42,184 bases of DNA, from positions 1 through 42,184 of the forward strand of contig JAUSJX010000013.1 of assembly GCA_030647435.1 (NCBI GenBank), read 5' to 3'. Positions 1 through 8,189 of the stretch are shown piece after piece. This DNA comes from Candidatus Rokuibacteriota bacterium. GTDB taxonomy: Bacteria > Methylomirabilota > Methylomirabilia > Rokubacteriales > CSP1-6. Made by a program: the position numbers and the translations under genes. Positions within the stretch are counted from its first letter, which is position 1, and each line of letters opens with the position of its first letter. The notes under the pieces were generated by a model. It had not been told where the DNA came from. It did not search any database and saw only the letters and a list, made by a program, of their open reading frames with translations.

Positions 1-88
1 TGCGGCGCAGCAGATGGGTCTCGTACAGCTTGCCCTTGTAGGCGCGTCGTGTGGTAACTACATGGGCAGGGCCATTCCTAGTTGGCAT
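1..88 (-). CDS. IS1634-like transposase, N-terminal fragment cut by contig edge
   Basis: Only the first 29 codons are present; the rest lies beyond base 1. The reading begins at an ATG at 88-86 and contains the run RRAYKGKLYETHLLRR. From memory this resembles the N-terminus of IS1634-family DDE transposases, where an R-x-Y-K-G-K-x-Y-x-T-H-L-L-R-R stretch precedes the catalytic domain. The sequence just upstream (89-240) is clearly poorer in GC than the rest of the window, as expected for mobile DNA. No catalytic residue is in view, so the family call rests on this short motif alone. Confidence 0.55.
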   Translation of the reverse strand, partial: MPTRNGPAHVVTTRRAYKGKLYETHLLRR

Positions 89-240
89 AGGACGTACTAT
101 ACCAACAAACGGCGTTAGTGTCAACATTATTAGTGACTACACTCCAGCACCAAAAACAATCCCCAACCGACGGAAACTCCTCGCAAAAACAGGGGAATGC
201 GTAACTACGACGATTCAGTGCAAGGGGGGAACTTCAGGCT
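89..240. mobile_element. Probable end region of the insertion sequence
   Basis: This stretch lies between the truncated transposase start and the GC-rich chromosomal sequence that begins near 245. It is AT-richer than anything else in the window and has no convincing gene on either strand. It probably holds the promoter and one terminus of the insertion sequence. The terminal inverted repeat and target duplication cannot be recognised because the other end is missing. Confidence 0.35.
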
Positions 241-248
241 AGAAACGG

Positions 249-377
249 CGCAGACGGCCGAGAAGGGTCCAGATGCGAGGCGGTGCCCGACCGCCGCACG
301 CGAGGCGTAGTCTCTCTACGTTGAGCGCGCGGCCGAGGGCACCAACGAAGCAGATGGGCCCTTATCGGCCGTCTGCG
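249..377. repeat. 13-bp inverted repeat around the 3' end of the LOG-family gene
   Basis: CGCAGACGGCCGA at 249-261 is the exact reverse complement of TCGGCCGTCTGCG at 365-377. The right arm encodes the last residues (ADGR) of the LOG-family protein. The two arms are 103 bases apart. A smaller hairpin, GGCGGT-N5-ACCGCC (279-295), lies between them. It could be a 3' processing or termination structure, but neither hairpin is followed by a T tract. Confidence 0.35.
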
Positions 378-1399
378 TTGATGAAATCGATCAGCTGGCG
401 AAGGCGGGAGAAGCCGCTGCGGTTGAACGGCAGAACGAGACGCGGCAGATCCTGGAACTCGCCTCGCTCGCTTTCCAGGGCTTGCGGAACCTGGTCCGCG
501 GGCCCCTTCAGGATGTCCGAGAAGCGCAGCGAGATCTCCGCCACGACCGCCGGCGGCAGCGCGTGGCGCAGGCGGATGACGAGGTTCTCGCCCACGTAGC
601 GGTGGGAGTGAAAGACCCTGTAGAACCCCTCGATCTCCCCCGCCGCCTCTTCCACGCTGTCGACGACGCGAAAGAGGCCCATATCTTCGGCCGAGATCAT
701 TCCCGTCTCCACCATCTGCTCCCGCACGAACTCCACCCAGCGGCGCCAGAAGCACCCACCGGGAGCGTCCACCAGGACCACGGGGACGATCCCGGCCTTG
801 CCCGTCTGAATCAGGGTCAGCGTCTCGAACATCTCGTCGCCGGTGCCGAAGCCGCCGGGGAAGAAGGCCATGGCCCAAGCCTCCCGGACCAGGAAGAGCT
901 TGCGGGTGAAAAAGTACTTAAAGGATATGAGCTTGGGGTCGTCCGCTATCCAGGGGTTGGCATCCTGCTCGAATGGCAGGCGGATATTCATGCCAAACGA
1001 CCGCTCGCGCCCCGCGCCCTCCTGGGCGGCGCCCATGACCCCGCTCCCGGCTCCGGTGATGACCATCCATCCCGATTCTGTCATCCGCTTCCCGAAGCCC
1101 CGAGCCTGCTGGGACACGGGGTGGTCGGCGGGGGTGCGGGCCGAGCCGAAGACCGTGACCTTGGGGACGCTCCGATACGGCGCGAAGACCTTGAAACCGT
1201 AGCGAAGCTCCTTCAGCGCGGAGTTGGCGATCTTGAGGTCGGCGACCTGCGCTCCGTCCTCGAACATCTTGAGCGCGGTGGTGAGCATCTCCGCCTGATA
1301 GCGCCACGTCCCGCCCGGCACGCGCAGGCGCTCGAGGAGCGCGTCGATCTGGCGGTTGGCATCCTCGTCCTGGAGCTGGTAGCGCCGTTCTGCGCTCAT
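362..1399 (-). CDS. LOG-family (TIGR00730-like) Rossmann-fold protein
   Basis: The 345-residue protein has the Rossmann opening VTVFGSART (about 81-89), the glycine-rich ITGAGSGVMGAA (about 114-125) and the family signature PGGFGTGDE (about 181-189). PGGxGTxxE is the nucleotide-binding and catalytic motif of LOG/lysine-decarboxylase-like proteins. Characterised members are cytokinin riboside 5'-monophosphate phosphoribohydrolases or related nucleotide hydrolases; the substrate here is unknown. It is longer than short LOGs because of N-terminal helices and a C-terminal extension. It is the last gene of the pst-phoU run. An alternative ATG at 1423 overlaps the phoU stop as TGATG and would add eight residues. 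The chosen ATG gives MSAERRYQ, and neither start has a strong ribosome binding site. Confidence 0.8.
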   Translation of the reverse strand: MSAERRYQLQDEDANRQIDALLERLRVPGGTWRYQAEMLTTALKMFEDGAQVADLKIANSALKELRYGFKVFAPYRSVPKVTVFGSARTPADHPVSQQARGFGKRMTESGWMVITGAGSGVMGAAQEGAGRERSFGMNIRLPFEQDANPWIADDPKLISFKYFFTRKLFLVREAWAMAFFPGGFGTGDEMFETLTLIQTGKAGIVPVVLVDAPGGCFWRRWVEFVREQMVETGMISAEDMGLFRVVDSVEEAAGEIEGFYRVFHSHRYVGENLVIRLRHALPPAVVAEISLRFSDILKGPADQVPQALESERGEFQDLPRLVLPFNRSGFSRLRQLIDFINADGR

Positions 1400-1422
1400 G
1401 TGGCCAGCATACACCCAGGGCA

Positions 1423-2079
1423 TCAGCCGAGCGTGTGGCGGACCATCTTCGCGTCCACGAGGTAGATCACCATCTCGGCGACGTTGGTCGCGTGGTCCGC
1501 CACCCGCTCGATGAAGCGCGAGATCAGGATCAACCGGATCGCCCTCGGGATCGTCCGCGCGTCCTCCATCATGAAGGTCAAGAGCTCGCGGAAGATCTGC
1601 TCCTTGAGGGCATCCACCTCCGCGTCCTCGGCACAGACCTTGCGGGCCAGCTCGGTGTCCCGCGCGACGAAGGCGTCGAGGCTCTCCTTGACCATCCGCT
1701 GGGCGATCGAAGCCATCCGCGGCAGGTCGATGTACGGCTTGAGCTGCGGCTCGCGGTTCAGCTCCAGCACCCGCTGGGCGATGTTCACGGCCTGGTCGCC
1801 CATCCGCTCGAGGTCGGTGACGATCTTCATCGCCGTCGTGATGAAGCGCAGGTCCCCCGCCGCCGGCTGGTGCAGGGCCAGCAGACCGACGCAGGTCTCG
1901 TCCACCTCGACATCGTAGGCGTTGACCTGCTGGTCGCGCTCGATGACCTCCTGGGCCAGCGCGTCGTTCCTCTCGATGAGCGCCCGCATCACGCGGCGGA
2001 TCTGGTCCTCGACCAGGCCGCCCATGACCAGCAGCGTCTGCTTGAGGGCCTCGAGCTCTTCGTGGAAATGCCGTTGCAT
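1423..2079 (-). CDS. phoU: PhoU phosphate-signalling protein
   Basis: The 218-residue protein is all-helical and made of two similar PhoU halves. Each carries the expected metal-binding type motif: DLERMGDQAVNIAQ in the first half and ERVADHATNVAE in the second. PhoU links the Pst transporter to the PhoR kinase and keeps the Pho regulon off when phosphate is plentiful. It lies 15 bases downstream of pstB in the same operon. Length and motifs are typical. Confidence 0.95.
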   Translation of the reverse strand: MQRHFHEELEALKQTLLVMGGLVEDQIRRVMRALIERNDALAQEVIERDQQVNAYDVEVDETCVGLLALHQPAAGDLRFITTAMKIVTDLERMGDQAVNIAQRVLELNREPQLKPYIDLPRMASIAQRMVKESLDAFVARDTELARKVCAEDAEVDALKEQIFRELLTFMMEDARTIPRAIRLILISRFIERVADHATNVAEMVIYLVDAKMVRHTLG

Positions 2080-2094
2080 GGCAGTCTCCCGGGC

Positions 2095-2913
2095 CTATCC
2101 GAACCGGCCGGTGATGTAGTCCTCCGTCTTCTTGTCGCGGGGGTTGGTGAACAGCTCCCGCGTGGCACCGAACTCCACCAGCTCCCCCAACAGCATGAAA
2201 CCCGTGTAGTCGCTCACGCGGGCCGCCTGCTGCATGTTGTGCGTCACGATCACGATGGTGTAGCTGTTTTTGAGCTCGAGCATGAGCTCCTCGATCCTGG
2301 CCGTGGCGATGGGGTCGAGGGCCGAGCAGGGCTCGTCCATCAGGAGCACGTCCGGCTCCACGGCGATGGCCCGCGCGATGCAGAGCCGCTGCTGCTGGCC
2401 GCCGGACAGTCCGAGCGCAGACTCCTGGAGCCGGTCGTCCACCTCGTCCCACAGCGCGGCCGCCCGCAGGCTCCGCTCCACGATCCCTTCGAGATCGGAC
2501 CGGTTCGTCACCCCGAGGATCCGGGGCCCGTAGGCAACGTTCTCGAAGATGGACTTCGGGAACGGGTTCGACTTCTGGAAGACCATGCCCACGCGCTTGC
2601 GCAGCTCCGTCACGTCCTGGCCGGGGTCGTGGATGTCCGTGCCGCCGATCCGGATGCTGCCGGTGATCCTGACCCCGTCCACGAGGTCGTTCATCCGGTT
2701 GAGGCACCGGAGCAGCGTGGACTTGCCGCAGCCGGACGGTCCGATGTAGGCCGTGATCCGGTGCTTCGGCATGGACATCGTGACGTCCGTGAGCGCCTGC
2801 TTCAGTCCATACCAGAGGTTGAGCTGCTCGATCTCGACCATCGGGGTCTCCATGATGGCCCCTTCCGAGGTCGGCGCGTGAAGCCCTCCGGTGACGCTGA
2901 CAGGTCCGGCCAT
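2095..2913 (-). CDS. pstB: Phosphate ABC transporter ATP-binding protein PstB
   Basis: The 272-residue ATPase energises phosphate uptake through PstC and PstA. It shows Walker [10 protein letters not shown] (about 58-66), the Q-loop region [11 protein letters not shown], the signature LSGGQQQR (about 169-176) and Walker B VLLMDEP (about 189-195) followed by CSALD. All are diagnostic of PstB. The ATG at 2913 is preceded by a strong AAGGAGGAG ribosome binding site; an upstream in-frame ATG at 2934 lacks one. About 25 poorly conserved residues precede the ABC domain. It is separated from pstA by 22 bases. Confidence 0.96.
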   Translation of the reverse strand: MAGPVSVTGGLHAPTSEGAIMETPMVEIEQLNLWYGLKQALTDVTMSMPKHRITAYIGPSGCGKSTLLRCLNRMNDLVDGVRITGSIRIGGTDIHDPGQDVTELRKRVGMVFQKSNPFPKSIFENVAYGPRILGVTNRSDLEGIVERSLRAAALWDEVDDRLQESALGLSGGQQQRLCIARAIAVEPDVLLMDEPCSALDPIATARIEELMLELKNSYTIVIVTHNMQQAARVSDYTGFMLLGELVEFGATRELFTNPRDKKTEDYITGRFG

Positions 2914-2935
2914 GACTCCTCCTTGTGGTCCCATT

Positions 2936-4549
2936 CTAGACTGCGGACGTCGCGTACTTGCGGCGGAGCCGGTTGCGGGTCGCGATCGCGAACAGGTTCA
3001 GGAACACGACGATAAGCAGGAGCAGCAGCGTCGTCGCGAACACCATCGGGCGCGCCGCGTCGACGTTCGGGGACTGGAAGCCCGTGTCGTAGATCTGGAA
3101 GCCCAGGTGCATGAACTTCCGCTCGAAGTGGAAGAACGGCCACTGCCCGTCGATGGGCAGCGACGGCGCGAGCTTGACCACGCCGGTGATCATGAGTGGG
3201 GCGACCTCCCCGGCAGCCCGGGCCATGGCCAGGATCAGCCCCGTCAGGATCGACGGCATGACGGCGGGCAGCACGACCCGCAGCGTGGTCTCGAGCTTGG
3301 TCGCGGAGAGCGCCAGCGACGCCTCGCGCATCCCGCCCGGGATCGCGGCCAGCCCCTCCTCCGTGGCGACGATCACGACCGGCACCGTCAGCAGCGCCAG
3401 CGTGAGCGAGGCCCAGAGGATGCCGCCGGTCCCGAACGTCGGCGTCGGCAGCGCTTCGGCGAAGAAGAGCCGGTCGATGGTGCCGCCGACACCGTAGATG
3501 AAGAAGCCCAGGCCGAAGACGCCGAAGACGATGGACGGCACGCCGGCCAGGTTGTTGACGGCGATGCGCACGGCGGACACGAAGGGCCCCTGCCGGGCGT
3601 ACTCGCGCAGGTAGAAGGCCGCCAGCACGCCGAGCGGCGTCACCACGATGCTCATCAGGATCACCATCAGGATGGTGCCGAAGATCGCAGGGAACACCCC
3701 GCCCTCCGTGTTCGCCTCGCGAGGCTCACCCGACACGAACTCCCAGACGTGGGCTGCGTAGAAGGCGCACTTGGCGAAGAGCCCCATCGCGTTCGGGAAC
3801 CGGACGTCGAGCACCTGCGCGAGAGGGATGTCCTTCTCTTTGCTGCCGTCGGCCGCAACGACAAGAGTGAGCGTCTGGCCCTTCCGCAGCTCCGCCAGAC
3901 GCGCCGTGTGCGCCTGGTACCTTTCCTGAAGCGGCGCCAGCTGCTTCTGGAGCGTCTCGACCTGCGGGCCGAACGTGATGCCCTTGAGCTCGAGCCCCTT
4001 GAGTTTGAGGCGCAGTGCTTCCTGCCTGGCGTTGATCGCGCCGATCTCGACCTTCTCGATGGCCCGGATCTGTCGCCGCACCCGCTCCGTCTCGTCCATG
4101 CGCTTCTGGACCTCGGCCCAGGAGCCCGCCCCGCCCACGGCGATCGCCTTGCCCCCATCCCGCACTTCCTTGAGGCTGCCGATCAGGAGCCCCCACTCCG
4201 TCCTCTCGATCACGGCCACGTCCGCGGGGCGGTCGCGCCTGGCGATGCGGGACTCGTCCACCCACTGAAAGTCGGCGCCGTAGAGATCGCGGTTGGCCAC
4301 CTTCACCTTGATGCGGTACTCGTTCCGCTTCCCGGGCACGGGCTCGCGCTCCACGATCTGACCCGTCATAACCGAGCCGTCGGAGAGGGTCAGTCGCGTG
4401 ACATCCTTGGGCCAAAAGAAGCCCATGCCATTCCACACGATCAGGGTGATCAGCCCAACGACGAGCAGCAGGGCTAGAGTAAGAGCACCTCCGGTCAGCC
4501 AGATGAAGGGCTCGCCCGTGCTCCAAAAGCTCTTTTGGCGCACGCTCAT
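2936..4549 (-). CDS. pstA: Phosphate ABC transporter permease PstA, long form
   Basis: The 537-residue inner-membrane permease is about 250 residues longer than classical PstA. A first membrane helix (about 16-38) is followed by a large periplasmic region. This contains an acidic and basic heptad-rich stretch ([16 protein letters not shown] and onwards) likely to form a coiled coil. The conserved permease domain occupies roughly 290-537, with an EAA-type loop near [17 protein letters not shown]. Similar long PstA proteins with a DUF3333-like insert occur in Pseudomonas relatives. The start overlaps the pstC stop as ATGA, which implies translational coupling. Confidence 0.93.
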   Translation of the reverse strand: MSVRQKSFWSTGEPFIWLTGGALTLALLLVVGLITLIVWNGMGFFWPKDVTRLTLSDGSVMTGQIVEREPVPGKRNEYRIKVKVANRDLYGADFQWVDESRIARRDRPADVAVIERTEWGLLIGSLKEVRDGGKAIAVGGAGSWAEVQKRMDETERVRRQIRAIEKVEIGAINARQEALRLKLKGLELKGITFGPQVETLQKQLAPLQERYQAHTARLAELRKGQTLTLVVAADGSKEKDIPLAQVLDVRFPNAMGLFAKCAFYAAHVWEFVSGEPREANTEGGVFPAIFGTILMVILMSIVVTPLGVLAAFYLREYARQGPFVSAVRIAVNNLAGVPSIVFGVFGLGFFIYGVGGTIDRLFFAEALPTPTFGTGGILWASLTLALLTVPVVIVATEEGLAAIPGGMREASLALSATKLETTLRVVLPAVMPSILTGLILAMARAAGEVAPLMITGVVKLAPSLPIDGQWPFFHFERKFMHLGFQIYDTGFQSPNVDAARPMVFATTLLLLLIVVFLNLFAIATRNRLRRKYATSAV

Positions 4550-6837
4550 AGGTACCGGTACTTCCTGCGAAGCTTCAGCCGGATCAGCTCCGCCGCCGTG
4601 TTGAGCACGAAGGTCATGAAGAAGAGCACCAAAGCCGAGAGGAACAGCACGCGGTAGAGGGTCCCGCCGTCTGGCGCCTCGGGCAGCTCCACGGCGATGT
4701 TTGCCGACATCGCCCGGAAGCCGCTGAACATGTTCCAATCCATGATGGGGGTATTCCCGGTCGCCATCAGGACGATCATGGTCTCGCCGACCGCCCGCCC
4801 TAGGCCGATCATGATTGCCGAGAAGATGCCCGGGCTGCCGGTCGGCAGCACGATCCTGAGCGCCGTCTGCCATCGGGTGGCGCCGAGGGCCAGCGACCCC
4901 GCCCGGAGATGCCCGGGCACATTGGCGAGCGAGTCCTCGGCGATCGTGAAGATGATCGGGATCACGGCGAAGCCCATCGCGATCCCGACGACGAGCGAGT
5001 TCCGCTGGTCATAGGTGAGACCCAGCGCCGTCAGGACCCATCCCCGGTAGTTGCCCTGCATCAGCGTGCTCTCGACGAGGCCGCCCAGCCCGAGGGCGAT
5101 CCAGATGCCGGCCAGCACCACGGGGACGAGAAGGAAGGCCTCCGTCCCCGTCTTGAATCCGCCCCGGATGCTGAGCGGCACCAGGCGCCAGAGAGCGTAG
5201 GCGGCCAGAATCACGACCGGCAGGACGAGTGGGACGAGGAAGAGCCCGGGTACGATAGGCTCCAAAACGGGGGCGAGCCAGAGCCCCGCCAGGAATCCCA
5301 GCACCACGCTCGGGAGCGCCGCCATGATCTCGACCACGGGCTTGACGTAGGCCTTCACCGACGGGTGCATGAACTCGCTCACGTAGAGAGCGGCCAGGAG
5401 GGCCATGGGCACGGCGAAGAGCAGCGCGTAGAGCGTCCCCTTGATCGTGCCGAAGATCAGCGGGGTCAGGCTCATCTTCGACTCGAAGTCGTCGGTGCCC
5501 CCCGTGGATTGCCAAACCCAAGTCGGTTGGGAGTAGCCCTCGTACCAGACCTTGCCAAAGAGCGTCTTGAGCGTGGTCTCAGGGTGCGGGTTGTCCACCT
5601 GCCACAGGGCGATGACGCCCTGCCCGTCCTCGGCCAGCAGGGCGTCGGTCTTCGGCGCGAAGACGAGCGCCTCCAGACCCGGGCGCTCGGCCTTGAAAGA
5701 CAGCAGAGTCTGGCCCGAGGTGCCGTAGCTGACATGGACGCTGCCCGAGCCGTCGGCCGTGGCAAAGCCCTTGTCCCGCTTCGAGGCGGTCATGGCTACG
5801 ACCGGCGCGGCGTGGGCGGTGAACTCGTGGGTCCGCGTCAGCCGCTTCTCGCCGCCGCCGGGCGGCGGCACGACCTGCCAGCTGCTGACACCACCGGCCT
5901 GGTCGCCGACGACCAGCGTCCGATCACCGAGCAGGAATCCCAGGACCGTGACGGGAACGCCGGGCTTGCTCGCCACGGCCACGACCTCAACCAGCTTGGG
6001 CGATGCAGGATCCTTCAAGCCGTAGCGCAGCACTTGGCCCTGCGATGTGCCGATGAAGAGCTCCTCGGCGCGGCTGTCGAGCTTGAGCGCCGTGATCTCG
6101 CCCGACAGCTCCGGGGCGAACGATGCCAGCGACTCTTCACGGCGCGTGCCGCCGATCAACGCCTTCTTCTCGACGACGCTCTGGATGACGAGGTCGGCAG
6201 GGCCAACCTGCGCCACCGTCACGCCGCCGGCATCCGTGCCGGCCGCGGCGAGCCGGCGCACTGCATGGCGCTTCTGCGGATCGAGCACCGCCGGCTCCCC
6301 GAAGGCGGGCGCGGCCGCCACGGTGCGCTTGCCGTCCCTGAACGTGACGTCGAACCTCACGTCGAGCGGGATGGCCCGGCCGTCGGAGGTGCCGAGGACG
6401 AGCCGCGTCTTGCCGAGCGAGGCCACGGAGGTGACCGTCGCGCTGCCCAAGCCGGGCACGGCGATGGCGGGGATGTCCCGGCCCCCCTTGAGTGGGGCGA
6501 ACTCGAGGCTGCCGCGGGATGTGAGGGTGTACGCGATTTCCCGGTACTCGTCGACCCCGATCGCGTCGCCCGGTGCCGGCCCGCGTCCCGCAGCCGCTGT
6601 TCCGTAGCTCCCGACGAAGGTCGTGGTCGGCGGCTTGAAGAGCGGATACACCTCCACGGCGATGACGAAGAGGATGGCGAGGATGCAGGCGATGATGATG
6701 ATGCCGCCCACGACCACGAGCCGCGAAGCCCAGCGATCCGTCAGGATACGCCGCCCGGTCCGCGCGCGGCTGACGACGAGCGGGCGGGCCGGCGTCTCCG
6801 GCCCGCCCGCGCTAAGGCTCTCGGTGTTGATGGCCAC
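4546..6837 (-). CDS. pstC: Phosphate ABC transporter permease PstC, long form
   Basis: The 763-residue permease has one N-terminal membrane helix (about 36-58). A periplasmic domain of about 370 residues follows, whose repeating beta-rich segments (for example ITALKLDSRAEELFIGTSQG) look like a propeller. The conserved PstC permease domain is C-terminal, with the EAA-type loop AGSLALGATRWQTALRIVLP. Long PstC proteins of this size pair with long PstA proteins in Pseudomonas-like bacteria. The start is a GTG whose G is shared with the pstS stop (TAGTG). Confidence 0.93.
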   Translation of the reverse strand: MAINTESLSAGGPETPARPLVVSRARTGRRILTDRWASRLVVVGGIIIIACILAILFVIAVEVYPLFKPPTTTFVGSYGTAAAGRGPAPGDAIGVDEYREIAYTLTSRGSLEFAPLKGGRDIPAIAVPGLGSATVTSVASLGKTRLVLGTSDGRAIPLDVRFDVTFRDGKRTVAAAPAFGEPAVLDPQKRHAVRRLAAAGTDAGGVTVAQVGPADLVIQSVVEKKALIGGTRREESLASFAPELSGEITALKLDSRAEELFIGTSQGQVLRYGLKDPASPKLVEVVAVASKPGVPVTVLGFLLGDRTLVVGDQAGGVSSWQVVPPPGGGEKRLTRTHEFTAHAAPVVAMTASKRDKGFATADGSGSVHVSYGTSGQTLLSFKAERPGLEALVFAPKTDALLAEDGQGVIALWQVDNPHPETTLKTLFGKVWYEGYSQPTWVWQSTGGTDDFESKMSLTPLIFGTIKGTLYALLFAVPMALLAALYVSEFMHPSVKAYVKPVVEIMAALPSVVLGFLAGLWLAPVLEPIVPGLFLVPLVLPVVILAAYALWRLVPLSIRGGFKTGTEAFLLVPVVLAGIWIALGLGGLVESTLMQGNYRGWVLTALGLTYDQRNSLVVGIAMGFAVIPIIFTIAEDSLANVPGHLRAGSLALGATRWQTALRIVLPTGSPGIFSAIMIGLGRAVGETMIVLMATGNTPIMDWNMFSGFRAMSANIAVELPEAPDGGTLYRVLFLSALVLFFMTFVLNTAAELIRLKLRRKYRYL

Positions 6838-7814
6838 TACTGGATCTTCGACAGCTCTTCCTTGGCGACGGAGGCCGGGATCGGGAAGTAGCCGTCCTTG
6901 ATGACGCCCTCCTGGCCTTCTCTTGACACGATCACCTTCACGAACTCACGGGTGAGCGGATCGAGGGCTTTCCCCGGCGCCTTGTTGATGTAGACGAAGA
7001 GGAAGCGCGCCATCGGGTAGGCGCCGGAATAGGCATTCTCCGCCGCGGCCTCGACGCACTTGCCGCCGTCCTTCTCCGACAGCGGCACGGCGCGCACCCC
7101 CGCCGTGGCGTAGCCGATGCCGCTGTAGCCGGCGGCGTAGCGGTCGACGGTCACACCCTGCACGACGGCGGCCGAGCCCGGCTGCTCCTTCACGGTGTCC
7201 TTGTAGTCTCCGTTCTTCATCACGTGCTCTTTGAAGAAGCCGTAGGTGCCCGAGGCCGAGTTGCGGCCGTAGAGGCTGATCGGCTTGTTCGCCCACTCAC
7301 CCGCGAGCCCGAGCTGCCCCCACGTGGTGACGTCTTCCTTGGCGCCAACGCGGCGCGACTTCGAGAAGAGCGCGTCTACCTGGCTCATGCTCAGGCACTT
7401 GATCGGGTTGTCCTTGTTGACGAACACGGCGAGGGCGTCTACAGACGTGCGGATCGGGATCGGCTTGTAGCCGAACTTCTTCTCGAATTGGTCGATCTCG
7501 GTGCCTTTCATCTCCCGCGACATGGGCCCGAGCTGGGCGGTGCCGGCGATGAGCGCGGGCGGCGCCGTCGAAGAGCCCTTGCCCTCGATCTGGACCTTGG
7601 CGTTCGGATAGAAGCGACTGAAGGTTTCCGCCCAGTGGGTCATGAGATTGTTGAGGGTGTCAGAGCCGACGCTCGAGAGATTGCCGGAGACGCCGCTGAC
7701 GGTCTTGTACGGCTGAAGTCCCGGATCCAGCTGGACTTGCCCCCGGGCAGCCACGATGCCCGAGCCGAGCACGGCGGCCGCCACGGCCACCGCCACCACC
7801 ATCTGCTTTGTCAT
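6837..7814 (-). CDS. pstS: Phosphate-binding periplasmic protein PstS
   Basis: The 325-residue protein opens with a Sec signal peptide (KQMVVAVAVAAAVLGSG, cleavage probably after ARG). The mature protein is of the PBP-like family, with phosphate-loop segments GSDTLNNLM, GKGSSTAPPAL and YGRNSASGTYGFF. It captures phosphate for PstCAB. The ATG at 7814 follows GGAG by five bases; the GTG one codon upstream is too close to that site. It is the first gene of the pst-phoU operon and lies downstream of a Pho-box-like repeat. Confidence 0.95.
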   Translation of the reverse strand: MTKQMVVAVAVAAAVLGSGIVAARGQVQLDPGLQPYKTVSGVSGNLSSVGSDTLNNLMTHWAETFSRFYPNAKVQIEGKGSSTAPPALIAGTAQLGPMSREMKGTEIDQFEKKFGYKPIPIRTSVDALAVFVNKDNPIKCLSMSQVDALFSKSRRVGAKEDVTTWGQLGLAGEWANKPISLYGRNSASGTYGFFKEHVMKNGDYKDTVKEQPGSAAVVQGVTVDRYAAGYSGIGYATAGVRAVPLSEKDGGKCVEAAAENAYSGAYPMARFLFVYINKAPGKALDPLTREFVKVIVSREGQEGVIKDGYFPIPASVAKEELSKIQ

Positions 7815-7881
7815 CACGTCTCCTTTGTCAGTAGGTTCGGTCTCATCTTCCAGCGTCGATGTTTCAGCCGCATAGCCGGCA

Positions 7882-7898
7882 TGTTACGTTTGTGTTAA
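7882..7898 (-). promoter_or_regulatory. Candidate Pho box (direct repeat) upstream of pstS
   Basis: On the minus strand TTAACA-N5-GTAACA forms two 6-bp half-sites spaced 11 bp apart. This is the helical-turn direct-repeat layout bound by PhoB/PhoP-family regulators, and closest to the Bacillus-type TTAACA repeat. It ends about 67 bases before the pstS ATG. A phoB-phoR pair lies a few kilobases away. There is no independent proof of binding. Confidence 0.5.
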
Positions 7899-8089
7899 TT
7901 CCCGCCGAAGACGCGGCCCGCCTTGGGCTCCCTGGAGCGGTGGCGGGCGATCTCGAGATCGGCCGCCTTGGCGTACTGGAGCATCCGTTCCCCGAACCCC
8001 CGATCCCGCACCTCCGGCCGCACGACGAGCTCCTCGATCGTTCCGGCCGAACCCGACCCTATCTCGCATCGATTCAGGCAATAGCCAGC
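7895..8089 (-). pseudogene. Remnant of a GNAT-family acetyltransferase (C-terminal part)
   Basis: This open stretch begins directly after a TAG and has no usable start codon before its middle. It nevertheless reads as the core of a GNAT fold: a strand ending in TIEELVVRPEVR, then RDRGFGERML, matching the acetyl-CoA-binding motif A (V-x-P-x-x-R-x-x-G-x-G), then a helix. It ends at a TAA that overlaps the Pho-box-like repeat. The N-terminal half is missing, so it is most simply a 5'-truncated gene. A function for a protein this short is unlikely. Confidence 0.45.
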
Positions 8090-8099
8090 CTAGGGGATC

Positions 8100-8114
8100 A
8101 TCGGAACATCCGAT
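8100..8114 (+). promoter_or_regulatory. Operator-like dyad before the transglutaminase gene
   Basis: ATCGGA-ACA-TCCGAT is a perfect 6-bp inverted repeat that ends exactly where the putative -35 box (8115) begins. This position suits a repressor or class-I activator. No regulator for it is identified. Confidence 0.35.
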
Positions 8115-8142
8115 TTGACTCCTCGCGGTTCACCTTTACGAT
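8115..8142 (+). promoter_or_regulatory. Sigma-70-type promoter for the transglutaminase gene
   Basis: TTGACT (8115-8120) is followed after 16 bases by TACGAT (8137-8142). This would start a transcript near 8149, about 40 bases before the ATG at 8190. Confidence 0.4.
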
Positions 8143-8189
8143 TCGATCGTGCCCTCCGATCCTCGGCGGGCCGACACAGGGAGGACTTC

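Noticed and set aside
1435-3015. Long plus-strand reading frame opposite phoU and pstB
   Set aside because: It is an antisense shadow of strongly recognised genes; its product is low-complexity His/Asp/Arg-rich with no family features. The same applies to the long antisense frames at 2891-4477, 4909-6891, 15571-16932 and 29683-32328.
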